This document shows, in pieces, positions 1 through 6,681 of a DNA stretch of 10,017 bases. Where the stretch lies: contig CAKPRW010000054.1 in NCBI GenBank assembly GCA_934183045.1, forward strand, positions 1-10,017, read 5' to 3'. A model generated the notes under the pieces. That model worked only from the letters and a program-made list of their open reading frames with translations. It ran no database searches and was not told where the DNA came from. Source of the stretch: an uncultured Clostridia bacterium (GTDB lineage: Bacteria; Bacillota; Clostridia; TANB77; CAG-508). Every line of letters starts with the position of its first letter. Within the stretch, counting starts at the first letter, position 1. A program made the translations under genes and the position numbers.

Positions 1-762
1 AAGATATATTACACCTACTATTGTAATTGCTAAAACTATCACTTTTATTATTGCAGATACCGCTTCTCCTGCTTTTGGTAATGTGCTTACATTAGCTACT
101 GTTGAATTATTGTTAGTTTTATTATTATTACTTGAACTGCTTATATTGTTTGAATTTGTTTGTATTATGTCTGTACTATTTTTTACTTCTCCTGTTGTAT
201 TTGTTTTTTCTGATGTTGATCCTCCTGCTGTATCTGTTTTATTTGTTGTTCCCCCATTTGTGTTATTTCCATTTTCTGAATTTTTTATTGCATATATATT
301 TATTGTTTTTGTTCCAACATTTATATCACTTGTTGATAGACCTCCTGAAGCGACAATATTTTCTAATTTAATTGTAGTTACCTCATTAGTTATCCCTGCT
401 TTTACTTTAAATGTAATTGTCATAGCATTTCCATCAGCTGAAATAGAATTTCCATTTGTTAATACTAATTTGTTTGACTTATATGTTGGACTCCATCCAT
501 TAATTTCTGAAAAACTACTTTGTCCTATTTCTTCAAATACATTTTTATCATAACTGATGTTCCCTACAGTTATTGTTTTTATTCCCTCATTAGCATCTAT
601 ATCTTTTAATGATAATGTTACTGTAACCTCATGATCTCCCACCAATTTGTCTGATGAGCTTAAATCTGCTCCCACAGAATAAGCATTTGATGTATTCATT
701 ATTCCTATTATGCAAGCTACCATAAAAATACTAGCAATAATTATTTTCAAATTTTTTCTCAT
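1..762 (-). CDS. Secreted cohesin-domain protein with LPKAG sorting-like tail (partial, 3' end outside window)
   Basis: Translating the minus strand from the ATG at 762 gives 254 codons with no stop up to the window edge. An AAAGGAGG ribosome binding site lies about 10 bases upstream. Residues 1-27 look like a signal peptide: basic MRKN start, hydrophobic core, SNA|YS cleavage site. Residues about 33-157 resemble a cohesin domain: GD.EVTVTLSL, then GI...ISYDKNVFEEI, then MTITFKVKAG and KLENIVASGG, in the beta-sandwich order usual for cohesins. Residues 158-225 are an Asn/Ser/Thr/Gly-rich spacer. LPKAG at 228-232 is followed by a hydrophobic segment (235-254) that continues off the edge, as in LPxTG wall-anchored proteins, but with Ala in place of Thr. 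A short basic tail is probably all that is missing. The gene lies 39 bp after the dockerin-protein gene and is probably co-transcribed with it. Inferred role: a wall- or membrane-anchored receptor for dockerin-bearing proteins. The cohesin call is by pattern only; another cohesin-like adhesion fold is possible. Confidence 0.8.
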   Translation of the reverse strand, partial: MRKNLKIIIASIFMVACIIGIMNTSNAYSVGADLSSSDKLVGDHEVTVTLSLKDIDANEGIKTITVGNISYDKNVFEEIGQSSFSEINGWSPTYKSNKLVLTNGNSISADGNAMTITFKVKAGITNEVTTIKLENIVASGGLSTSDINVGTKTINIYAIKNSENGNNTNGGTTNKTDTAGGSTSEKTNTTGEVKNSTDIIQTNSNNISSSSNNNKTNNNSTVANVSTLPKAGEAVSAIIKVIVLAITIVGVIYL

Positions 763-801
763 TTCAACAATTCCTCCTTTTCATTTTATTGATTTACTAT
801 T

Positions 802-3800
802 TTAAAAGAATAAATCTATTGCTTCTGCTATATCTGTTGCCGTAATTTCTTTATTTTCTTCTATATCTGCTGATAAATATCTCTCTCCTTTTAAATTAGG
901 TTCTAGAAATTCATTACTTATTTCTGCTATATCTGTTGCTGTTACTGTTCCATTTCCATCAATATCTCCTATTACAGATATTATTAAGCTTATTTCTTGA
1001 CTTCCTAGTTTATCTATTAATCTCATTCCAGTACCTATAAGCTCATCTTCACCTAATTCAACTTCTGTACCATCTTGATTTTTCTTATATACTTTTATAA
1101 TTGCACTTTCATTAGTTTTTAAATTGCTCTTTAACTCTTTTAAAGTGGTATTTGGTTTTATTCTGTATAAATATGTATCATCTTTTTTATAACTTTCTGA
1201 TTCTAAATATAAATCTTTATCATCAATACTTGGCTTATCATCTTCACTTGGTGGATTTTTATCATCTGGATTAGCTCCTTGTTTAATTATCCAATCTACT
1301 TTTGCAGTAGCTTTTCCAATATTACCTGCTTTATCTTTAAATTGAAATTCAAAACTACCATTTTCAGTAAATGTATAAACATCATTTCCTGAATTATTAA
1401 TAATTGTTACTTCTTCACTAAAATCAGATATTGTTGCTGTTACTTCTTTAGTAGTTTTTTCTGTAATATTGTAATGAATTGTTGCTGTTGGTATAATTTT
1501 ATCAATCCAATCTACTTTTGCAGTTTTACTACCCGCATTTCCAAATTCATCCACAAATTCAAAAGTAAATTCACCATTTTGAGTAAATACATAACTGTCT
1601 TTACCATCATTATTTGTTATCGTTATACTTGTACTAGGGTCAACTAATGTGACTGTAACATCCTGATTTGTCAACTCTGTAATATTGTATTTTAATCCAG
1701 CTGTTGGATTAACTTTTTTAGTTGTATCTTCGAATAAATTAATCATAGCAGCAGTTGCAAAATTTGATGTACCACCAGATTGTGAATAATTTACTGGTGA
1801 ATGTATTTTTATATATTGTGCTTCAACAGATTCTTTAAGTTCTATCGTTTTAGGATCTCCATTAGCAGCCCATCCTGTTTCTTTAGCAACTTCAGTCCAG
1901 TTCTCTCCGTCAGAACTTACATATAATATAACATCTTTAAACATACCATTTTTAGGTGTTTCACTTTGAATAGGTACATATTGTACTGCTGACAAATATA
2001 CTGAACTATCTAATTTTATAGTAATATATTTATCTTTGTCATTACCACTCCAATTATTATGCCATCTAGTATTTATATTTCCATCTATAGCCATTTGTGC
2101 GGATCCATTATGTCCTGGTTCTTCTGATGAAACATCTGCAATAGATAAATATGATATTGGTATATATTTTCTATTATCTGGTTGGTTGTCTTCTGTAAAT
2201 TTGTAAGTTACGGTTTCATTACTTGGTAAATATGTTTCAGTACTACCTGCTCTAATGGTTATTTCTTTATTTCCTGTCAAATCTGGAGTTACAACACCAT
2301 ATGATTGCCATTCATCATTATTACTGTATCTCCATTCTATATTACTAGTTGCTCCTATAATTCTATTTTCTAAATCATTAGCATATAGATCAGCTGGCAA
2401 ACCTGCAGATTCTTTTATATCTATTGTATATATGTTGCTTTCTGAATAGTCCACTCCAATAATATGAACTTTAATGTCATTTTCTGCTGTTATGGATTTT
2501 AACTCTTCAGAAGTTAACTTCTTTATATGTTCACCAGTTTGGTTCCACGTCTTACCACCATCTAAACTATAATCCCACTGAACGTCAGAATCTCCATATT
2601 GATCAGAAAGTACTATAGCTCCTGCATTTTCTCCATCAAATGAGAATTTAGCTATATTGGAATCAAATGACCCTAATAGTGTATTAGCTACTTGTCTAAC
2701 AGCAGTTACTTGAATAGTATCCTCATCAGTTGCATTTTTTGCATCTGTTAATGTTCTAGTTTTTAATAATGTATATTTCATTGAATATGCTGATGATTCA
2801 AATTTAGGTGATATCATTGTTAGTAAATCATACATAGGTTTTGGATAATATTTTAATGTATTCGCTATTTCTTCAGCTAAATTATAATAATCCTCTTCAG
2901 TTTTTTTATTATCATTTAAATATAGATTCACTAAACCAAGCCATGCATCAAAATTAATATTTTCCGTTTCAAGTGCTTTACGATATATCTTTTCTAATTT
3001 GTCGGTATCGTTATTATATACACTAGCTAACATAAGAATCTCTTCTGATTTTTCATACTTTTTGTATTCATTCTGGGCAGCTTGGCCTAAAAGAATATAT
3101 GATGCATTCCATCCACTTGTATAATTTCCATTTCCCCAATCGTTCATTGTTCTTACATTTAAATGTTCTGTTCTTCCTGATTGTCCCCAGCCTGAAACAT
3201 CATTGCCAAGATTCCATATTCCATCTCCGTTTTTGTTTTGATCATAATAAATATATGCACAATGCCCTGGCTGGCTCACACAAGTATTAGGCAATCCTTT
3301 ATATGCTCCCCAGATACAAGATCCTGTTTTAGAAAGACCTCCACATACAGAACCTTCTTCAAAAACAATCCATAATTTAGGTTGACCTTTTTTATACGTT
3401 ATATTATATTTTGATAAATTGTATTTTTTATCCCATTCACTATAATTTGCAGTATCATAATATTTATCTAAATCATAGTCGTATCCAAAAGTGTATTTAA
3501 TATAACTATATGGTCCAGTAGCACCATTTTTTACATTTCTAGTATAATCGTTTAACCATTCGATTTCTTCATCATCAATAACTGTATTCATTACCCATCT
3601 CATCTCTTCAACAGTAAGAGATTCAAATGTTTTATTTTGTATTAGTTCATTTTCTTGACCTTCATGTAAATACAATTTTTTATAGATTTCATAACGAGTC
3701 ACCGGATCAGAGTGTGACATTCCATCTATCCATAAATATACATTCCCTGAATGTGTCAACGATATGCTAAACATCATCGTACGATATAAGTCACTTAATT

Positions 3801-4797
3801 TAGTACCATATTTTGTGACATTTTTATTTTCTAAATCTTCTTTATGTGTTGTATACAACTTAGCTAGAACTTTTAATGAATTAAGATAACTACCTTCTGG
3901 CTTTCCTCCAGCTAAATAAAGACGAAGATTCTCACTATCATTCATTAACCATAATACTGTTTCTTTATATTCATCACTATATCTTACAAAAGATTGTAAA
4001 ACATCATATCCAACATTATTTACAAATTCTCTTTGTAATAAAGTTAGTTCAAAGTCATCTATTGCATCTATAGATGACTTTTTTATAATTTCATCATATT
4101 CTGAAACTGTTTTTATCTCATTTATTTCAGACATATCTTCTTTATAATCTTCTTTTATTAGTTTAGCATCAGCATAAACTGCTTCATCATACCAATTAGC
4201 CCACCAACTATCACTATTATCATCAGCTACTAATTTTAAATATTTTACATTTTTTATATCTATTTTTACATATTGGGCTTCGCTCCAACCATAAAGTGTA
4301 TCTGTATGTAATTTTTCTTCCCAATCTTCTCCATTAGAAGATGTGTAAATATAAAATTTTACACCAGTATTAAAATAATTACTTTGTTCACTTATATCAA
4401 CGCCAAGATAAGAAGTAAAATAATCGTAATTATATTCTTGTAAATCATATACCATCTCAGATGTAGCCCATGCACATATTCCTTTTATAAATGGTGTTGA
4501 TTTATCATTTACTTTTAAAGTAATTAAATCATTGCTGTCATTTTCATCTAAATGGATAGTATGTCCGTTTACAGCAAATGATTTCTCTGTGTTATATGGT
4601 ATTTCTGATATATATATTTGTTTTGTCTTATCATTTTCATTTATTGCATTTGTATTTTGCGCTTTATAATGATTAATGTTAGCAACATATTTTTTAGAAG
4701 ATTCTTTATTTACATTAAAATAATATATAGTAATGCTTATAAATATTGTTACTATAATCATTGCTATATATAATATTATTTTCTTTTTATTCTTCAT
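802..4797 (-). CDS. Multimodular surface protein: NPCBM, transglutaminase-like core, discoidin, Ig-like repeats, C-terminal dockerin
   Basis: 1331 residues from the ATG at 4797, chosen because AAAGGAAG lies 8 bases upstream; an in-frame TTG at 4818 has no such site. Modules in order: membrane segment or uncleaved signal (about 6-27, no clear AxA site); NPCBM-like domain (61-215, KGICAWATSEMVYDL and a YADAKL end); helical region; a Cys/His core with VCGG (Cys485), QPGHCAY (His512) and WNLGND (Asn529/Asp533), the spacing of a transglutaminase-like triad; TPR-like helices (583-663); a beta module with a DGGKTW motif (713-795); a DUF4073-like module (796-870); an F5/8 type C (CBM32-like) discoidin domain (883-1023, DGNINTRWH); two Ig-like repeats (1030-1098 and 1102-1169); an acidic Pro/Asp linker (1183-1196); an X-like module; and a dockerin (1276-1331) with two calcium-loop repeats, DIDGNGTVTATD and DIEENKEITATD. 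The protein probably binds surface glycans and docks to the neighbouring cohesin. The catalytic activity is inferred and could be amide hydrolysis, acyl transfer or none. Confidence 0.85.
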   Translation of the reverse strand: MKNKKKIILYIAMIIVTIFISITIYYFNVNKESSKKYVANINHYKAQNTNAINENDKTKQIYISEIPYNTEKSFAVNGHTIHLDENDSNDLITLKVNDKSTPFIKGICAWATSEMVYDLQEYNYDYFTSYLGVDISEQSNYFNTGVKFYIYTSSNGEDWEEKLHTDTLYGWSEAQYVKIDIKNVKYLKLVADDNSDSWWANWYDEAVYADAKLIKEDYKEDMSEINEIKTVSEYDEIIKKSSIDAIDDFELTLLQREFVNNVGYDVLQSFVRYSDEYKETVLWLMNDSENLRLYLAGGKPEGSYLNSLKVLAKLYTTHKEDLENKNVTKYGTKLSDLYRTMMFSISLTHSGNVYLWIDGMSHSDPVTRYEIYKKLYLHEGQENELIQNKTFESLTVEEMRWVMNTVIDDEEIEWLNDYTRNVKNGATGPYSYIKYTFGYDYDLDKYYDTANYSEWDKKYNLSKYNITYKKGQPKLWIVFEEGSVCGGLSKTGSCIWGAYKGLPNTCVSQPGHCAYIYYDQNKNGDGIWNLGNDVSGWGQSGRTEHLNVRTMNDWGNGNYTSGWNASYILLGQAAQNEYKKYEKSEEILMLASVYNNDTDKLEKIYRKALETENINFDAWLGLVNLYLNDNKKTEEDYYNLAEEIANTLKYYPKPMYDLLTMISPKFESSAYSMKYTLLKTRTLTDAKNATDEDTIQVTAVRQVANTLLGSFDSNIAKFSFDGENAGAIVLSDQYGDSDVQWDYSLDGGKTWNQTGEHIKKLTSEELKSITAENDIKVHIIGVDYSESNIYTIDIKESAGLPADLYANDLENRIIGATSNIEWRYSNNDEWQSYGVVTPDLTGNKEITIRAGSTETYLPSNETVTYKFTEDNQPDNRKYIPISYLSIADVSSEEPGHNGSAQMAIDGNINTRWHNNWSGNDKDKYITIKLDSSVYLSAVQYVPIQSETPKNGMFKDVILYVSSDGENWTEVAKETGWAANGDPKTIELKESVEAQYIKIHSPVNYSQSGGTSNFATAAMINLFEDTTKKVNPTAGLKYNITELTNQDVTVTLVDPSTSITITNNDGKDSYVFTQNGEFTFEFVDEFGNAGSKTAKVDWIDKIIPTATIHYNITEKTTKEVTATISDFSEEVTIINNSGNDVYTFTENGSFEFQFKDKAGNIGKATAKVDWIIKQGANPDDKNPPSEDDKPSIDDKDLYLESESYKKDDTYLYRIKPNTTLKELKSNLKTNESAIIKVYKKNQDGTEVELGEDELIGTGMRLIDKLGSQEISLIISVIGDIDGNGTVTATDIAEISNEFLEPNLKGERYLSADIEENKEITATDIAEAIDLFF

Positions 4798-4805
4798 ATT
4801 AAATA

Positions 4806-4813
4806 CTTCCTTT
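4806..4813 (-). promoter_or_regulatory. Ribosome binding site fixing the start of the dockerin protein
   Basis: AAAGGAAG on the minus strand lies 8 bases before the ATG at 4797. It sits inside the longer open frame that begins with TTG at 4818, so translation most likely begins at the ATG (MKNKKK), which also puts the basic residues and membrane segment at the true N-terminus. Confidence 0.75.
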
Positions 4814-4835
4814 ACCAATATATCCCTATGTATTT

Positions 4836-4864
4836 ATTTTACCAAATATATGAAGAATAGTCAA
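4836..4864 (-). promoter_or_regulatory. Sigma-A type promoter of the dockerin-cohesin operon
   Basis: On the minus strand, TTGACT (4864-4859) and TAAAAT (4841-4836) are separated by exactly 17 bases, a near-consensus vegetative promoter. Transcription would start near 4829, giving a leader of about 30 bases before the ATG at 4797. No operator-like repeat overlaps it. It suggests that the surface proteins are made by the housekeeping sigma factor, not a sporulation sigma factor. Confidence 0.75.
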
Positions 4865-4928
4865 CATAATACGCAATGATTAGACTTTGAATTACCTATA
4901 TATTTAACTATTAATTTATTCAATAAAA

Positions 4929-4989
4929 AAACTTTTCTTATTAAAAATTCATGTCATATATGAAACATAAATTTTAATAAAAAAAGTTT
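4929..4989 (-). terminator. AT-rich hairpin, probable terminator of spo0A
   Basis: The arms 4929-4954 and 4965-4989 form a long inverted repeat with a 10-base loop. Pairing is complete except for one bulged base and two positions that are C-A mismatches when read on the plus strand but G-U pairs in minus-strand RNA. On the minus strand the stem is followed by a T run (about 4924-4931). Orientation, wobble pairs and position 70 bases after the spo0A stop all fit an intrinsic terminator for spo0A. The stem is almost GC-free, so its strength is uncertain. Confidence 0.65.
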
Positions 4990-5061
4990 GCTATTTATAA
5001 ATACAAATTATATTTTTTAGATTGTTCTTCATTCTTTAATAAAAAGAACTTAAATAATTTA

Positions 5062-5886
5062 CTATGCACTTTTTAATTCTAATCTTAATTTATCTGCAAT
5101 CATTGCAATAAATTCAGAATTCGTTGGCTTTCCTTTAGCTGCTGAAATAGTATATCCAAATATTCTCTCTACTGCCTCTTGTTGTCCACGTCCCCATGCT
5201 ACTTCTATGGCATGACGAATTGCACGTTCTACGCGACTTGGTGTTGTATTAAATTTATATGCAATTTTAGGATATAAACTTTTTGTAATTTGGTTAATCA
5301 CATCTATATCATTAACAACCATCATTATTGCTTCTCTTAAATATTGATATCCTTTAATATGTGCTGGTACACCTACTTCATGGATAATATTTGTAACTAA
5401 AGCTTCTAGGTTTTCTCCTTTTTTATTTTCATCTTTATCTATCTCAATATATTGTTGTCTTGATTCTCTTGCAATAAAATTATTAGCATTGTCTTGTTGT
5501 GATGGTTTAAAGAATTTAATATCTCTTATTCTTTTTATTAATAATTCAATATCAAACGGTTTTACCACATAATATTCCGCTCCTAAAGAAACCGCTTTTT
5601 GAGTTATTTTATCTTGTCCCACTGCTGATAACATAATACATATTGGTTTTTTATTACTTTTAATAATATTTATATTTTCCAAAACTCCTAATCCATCTAA
5701 TCGTGGCATTATTACATCTAGAAGCACCACATCAGGTGTTGTATTTGCGATTATATCAATCGCTTCACTTCCATCCTTTGCCATTCCTATCACTTCCATA
5801 TCACTTTGTGCATTTATGTATGATGCTAGTGTATGACTAAAATCTTGATTGTCATCTGCTATTAAAACAGAAATTTTTTCTTTCAT
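5062..5886 (-). CDS. spo0A: Sporulation master response regulator Spo0A
   Basis: 274 residues, close to the usual Spo0A length. Residues 1-125 are a CheY-like receiver: acidic pocket Asp11/Asp12, phospho-acceptor Asp57 (VVLLDVIMPRLDG), Ser87 and Lys109 in VVKPFD. A variable Gln/Asn-rich hinge (about 128-158) joins it to the Spo0A C-terminal DNA-binding domain (160-274). This has the conserved IIHEVGVPAHIKGYQYLREAI stretch, the recognition region around TTPSRVERAIRHAIEVAW (214-231) and KGKPTNSEFIA (251-261). When phosphorylated by sporulation kinases or a phosphorelay, Spo0A binds 0A boxes and switches cells to sporulation. The ATG at 5886 follows AGGAGGGG. The gene has its own promoter. In many Bacillus and Clostridium genomes spoIVB lies just upstream; here yigZ does. 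No clear 0A box (TTGTCGAA type) was seen at its promoter. Confidence 0.97.
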   Translation of the reverse strand: MKEKISVLIADDNQDFSHTLASYINAQSDMEVIGMAKDGSEAIDIIANTTPDVVLLDVIMPRLDGLGVLENINIIKSNKKPICIMLSAVGQDKITQKAVSLGAEYYVVKPFDIELLIKRIRDIKFFKPSQQDNANNFIARESRQQYIEIDKDENKKGENLEALVTNIIHEVGVPAHIKGYQYLREAIMMVVNDIDVINQITKSLYPKIAYKFNTTPSRVERAIRHAIEVAWGRGQQEAVERIFGYTISAAKGKPTNSEFIAMIADKLRLELKSA

Positions 5887-5909
5887 AATTCCCCTCCTAA
5901 ATTTATCAA

Positions 5910-5926
5910 CTGTAAAATATTTACAG
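5910..5926 (-). promoter_or_regulatory. Operator-like inverted repeat at the spo0A transcription start
   Basis: CTGTAAA-3-TTTACAG forms perfect 7-base arms. It begins just downstream of the -10 box of the predicted promoter, at about +1 to +17, and ends 13 bases before the AGGAGG site. That is where a repressor site or a short 5' leader hairpin would act. It does not match the 0A box consensus. The binding factor is unknown. Confidence 0.45.
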
Positions 5927-5931
5927 TCGAT

Positions 5932-5960
5932 ATTATAATATTAATTTCGAGGTTTTGCAA
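5932..5960 (-). promoter_or_regulatory. Sigma-A type promoter of spo0A
   Basis: TTGCAA (5960-5955) and a perfect TATAAT (5937-5932) are 17 bases apart on the minus strand, giving a start near 5926 and a leader of about 40 bases. A sigma-H type promoter, common at spo0A in Bacillus, was not recognised. Confidence 0.7.
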
Positions 5961-5961
5961 T

Positions 5962-5988
5962 AATATATGGAAATTTTTTCCATATATT
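5962..5988. terminator. Perfect 12-bp palindrome between yigZ and spo0A (weak terminator or regulatory site)
   Basis: AATATATGGAAA (5962-5973) and TTTCCATATATT (5977-5988) are perfect complements around a 3-base loop. It lies 17 bases after the yigZ stop and directly against the -35 box of spo0A. As minus-strand RNA it would fold stably but lacks a following T run, so termination is uncertain. A protein-binding site upstream of the spo0A promoter is an equal possibility. Confidence 0.5.
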
Positions 5989-6005
5989 TTACGAAAGTGC
6001 TTTTT

Positions 6006-6638
6006 TTATATACTTTTTACTATATATTTTTTAGATAAATATTTAACTTCCTTTAAAATTATTTTTTTTGTATCAAAATCATTTATTAATTTCTGTTTTT
6101 TTTCAACATCTAATTCAATTCTACATACAATATTTTCATTGTATTCAGTATTTGTTATATAAATATTATTATTTTTACAATAATATTTAAAATTTTCAAA
6201 GCAATTATACTCTAATACTACCTCTAGTTCCTCTCCCCATGATTTAGTAATCTTTTTTGAATTTTCAATTGCCTTTTGTAAACATTCAGAATATGCTCTA
6301 ACTAATCCTCCTGTTCCTAATAACACTCCACCAAAATATCTAGTAACTACAATTAAAACATTTGCTAGATTATTTTTCTGTAAAATATTTAGCATAGGTG
6401 CTCCTGCAGTTCCTGATGGCTCACCATCATCACTCGATTTTTCTATTATCTTATCATCTTCTGCAATTCTGTAAGCAACACAGTTATGTCTTGCATCAAA
6501 ATATTTCTTTTTTATATTCTTTATTTCATTTTCTGCATCTTTTACTGTTTCTACATATATTAAATTTGCTATAAATTTGGATTTTTTTTCTACAATTTCT
6601 TCAACAACATTTTCTTTGATTGTATTAAATTCCTTCAT
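6006..6638 (-). CDS. yigZ: YigZ/IMPACT family protein (UPF0029)
   Basis: 210 residues from the ATG at 6638. That start is preferred over an in-frame GTG at 6653 because AAAGGA sits 6 bases before the ATG, inside the longer frame. The N-terminal UPF0029/Impact domain shows KSKF (19-22), DARHNCVAYRI (48-58), SSDDGEPSGTAG-PML (68-83) and VVTRYFGGVLLGTGGLVRAY (97-116), which are family hallmarks. The C-terminal part (about 135-200) fits the DUF1949 ferredoxin-like domain, and the length is normal. Bacterial YigZ proteins are cytoplasmic and poorly characterised. The eukaryotic relative IMPACT regulates Gcn2 and translation, so a translation-linked role is only suspected. The gene follows the HI0933-type flavoprotein by 43 bp and is probably co-transcribed with it. 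Confidence 0.92.
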   Translation of the reverse strand: MKEFNTIKENVVEEIVEKKSKFIANLIYVETVKDAENEIKNIKKKYFDARHNCVAYRIAEDDKIIEKSSDDGEPSGTAGAPMLNILQKNNLANVLIVVTRYFGGVLLGTGGLVRAYSECLQKAIENSKKITKSWGEELEVVLEYNCFENFKYYCKNNNIYITNTEYNENIVCRIELDVEKKQKLINDFDTKKIILKEVKYLSKKYIVKSI

Positions 6639-6644
6639 ATTAAA

Positions 6645-6650
6645 TCCTTT
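6645..6650 (-). promoter_or_regulatory. Ribosome binding site fixing the yigZ start
   Basis: AAAGGA on the minus strand ends 6 bases before the ATG at 6638 and forms codons 2-3 of the longer GTG-initiated frame. No comparable site precedes the GTG, so the shorter protein (MKEFN start) is favoured. Confidence 0.7.
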
Positions 6651-6681
6651 CACAAAATATAAATTATTTATAATACTAAAA

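Noticed and set aside
83..553. Plus-strand open frame rich in Val, Leu and Phe
   Set aside because: It is antisense to the cohesin-protein gene. The minus-strand reading has a signal peptide, a domain and a strong ribosome binding site, while this frame has none of these.
5918..5932. Possible 0A box (CAGTCGATA) near spo0A
   Set aside because: It misses conserved positions of the TTGTCGAA consensus, so autoregulation by Spo0A is not supported here.
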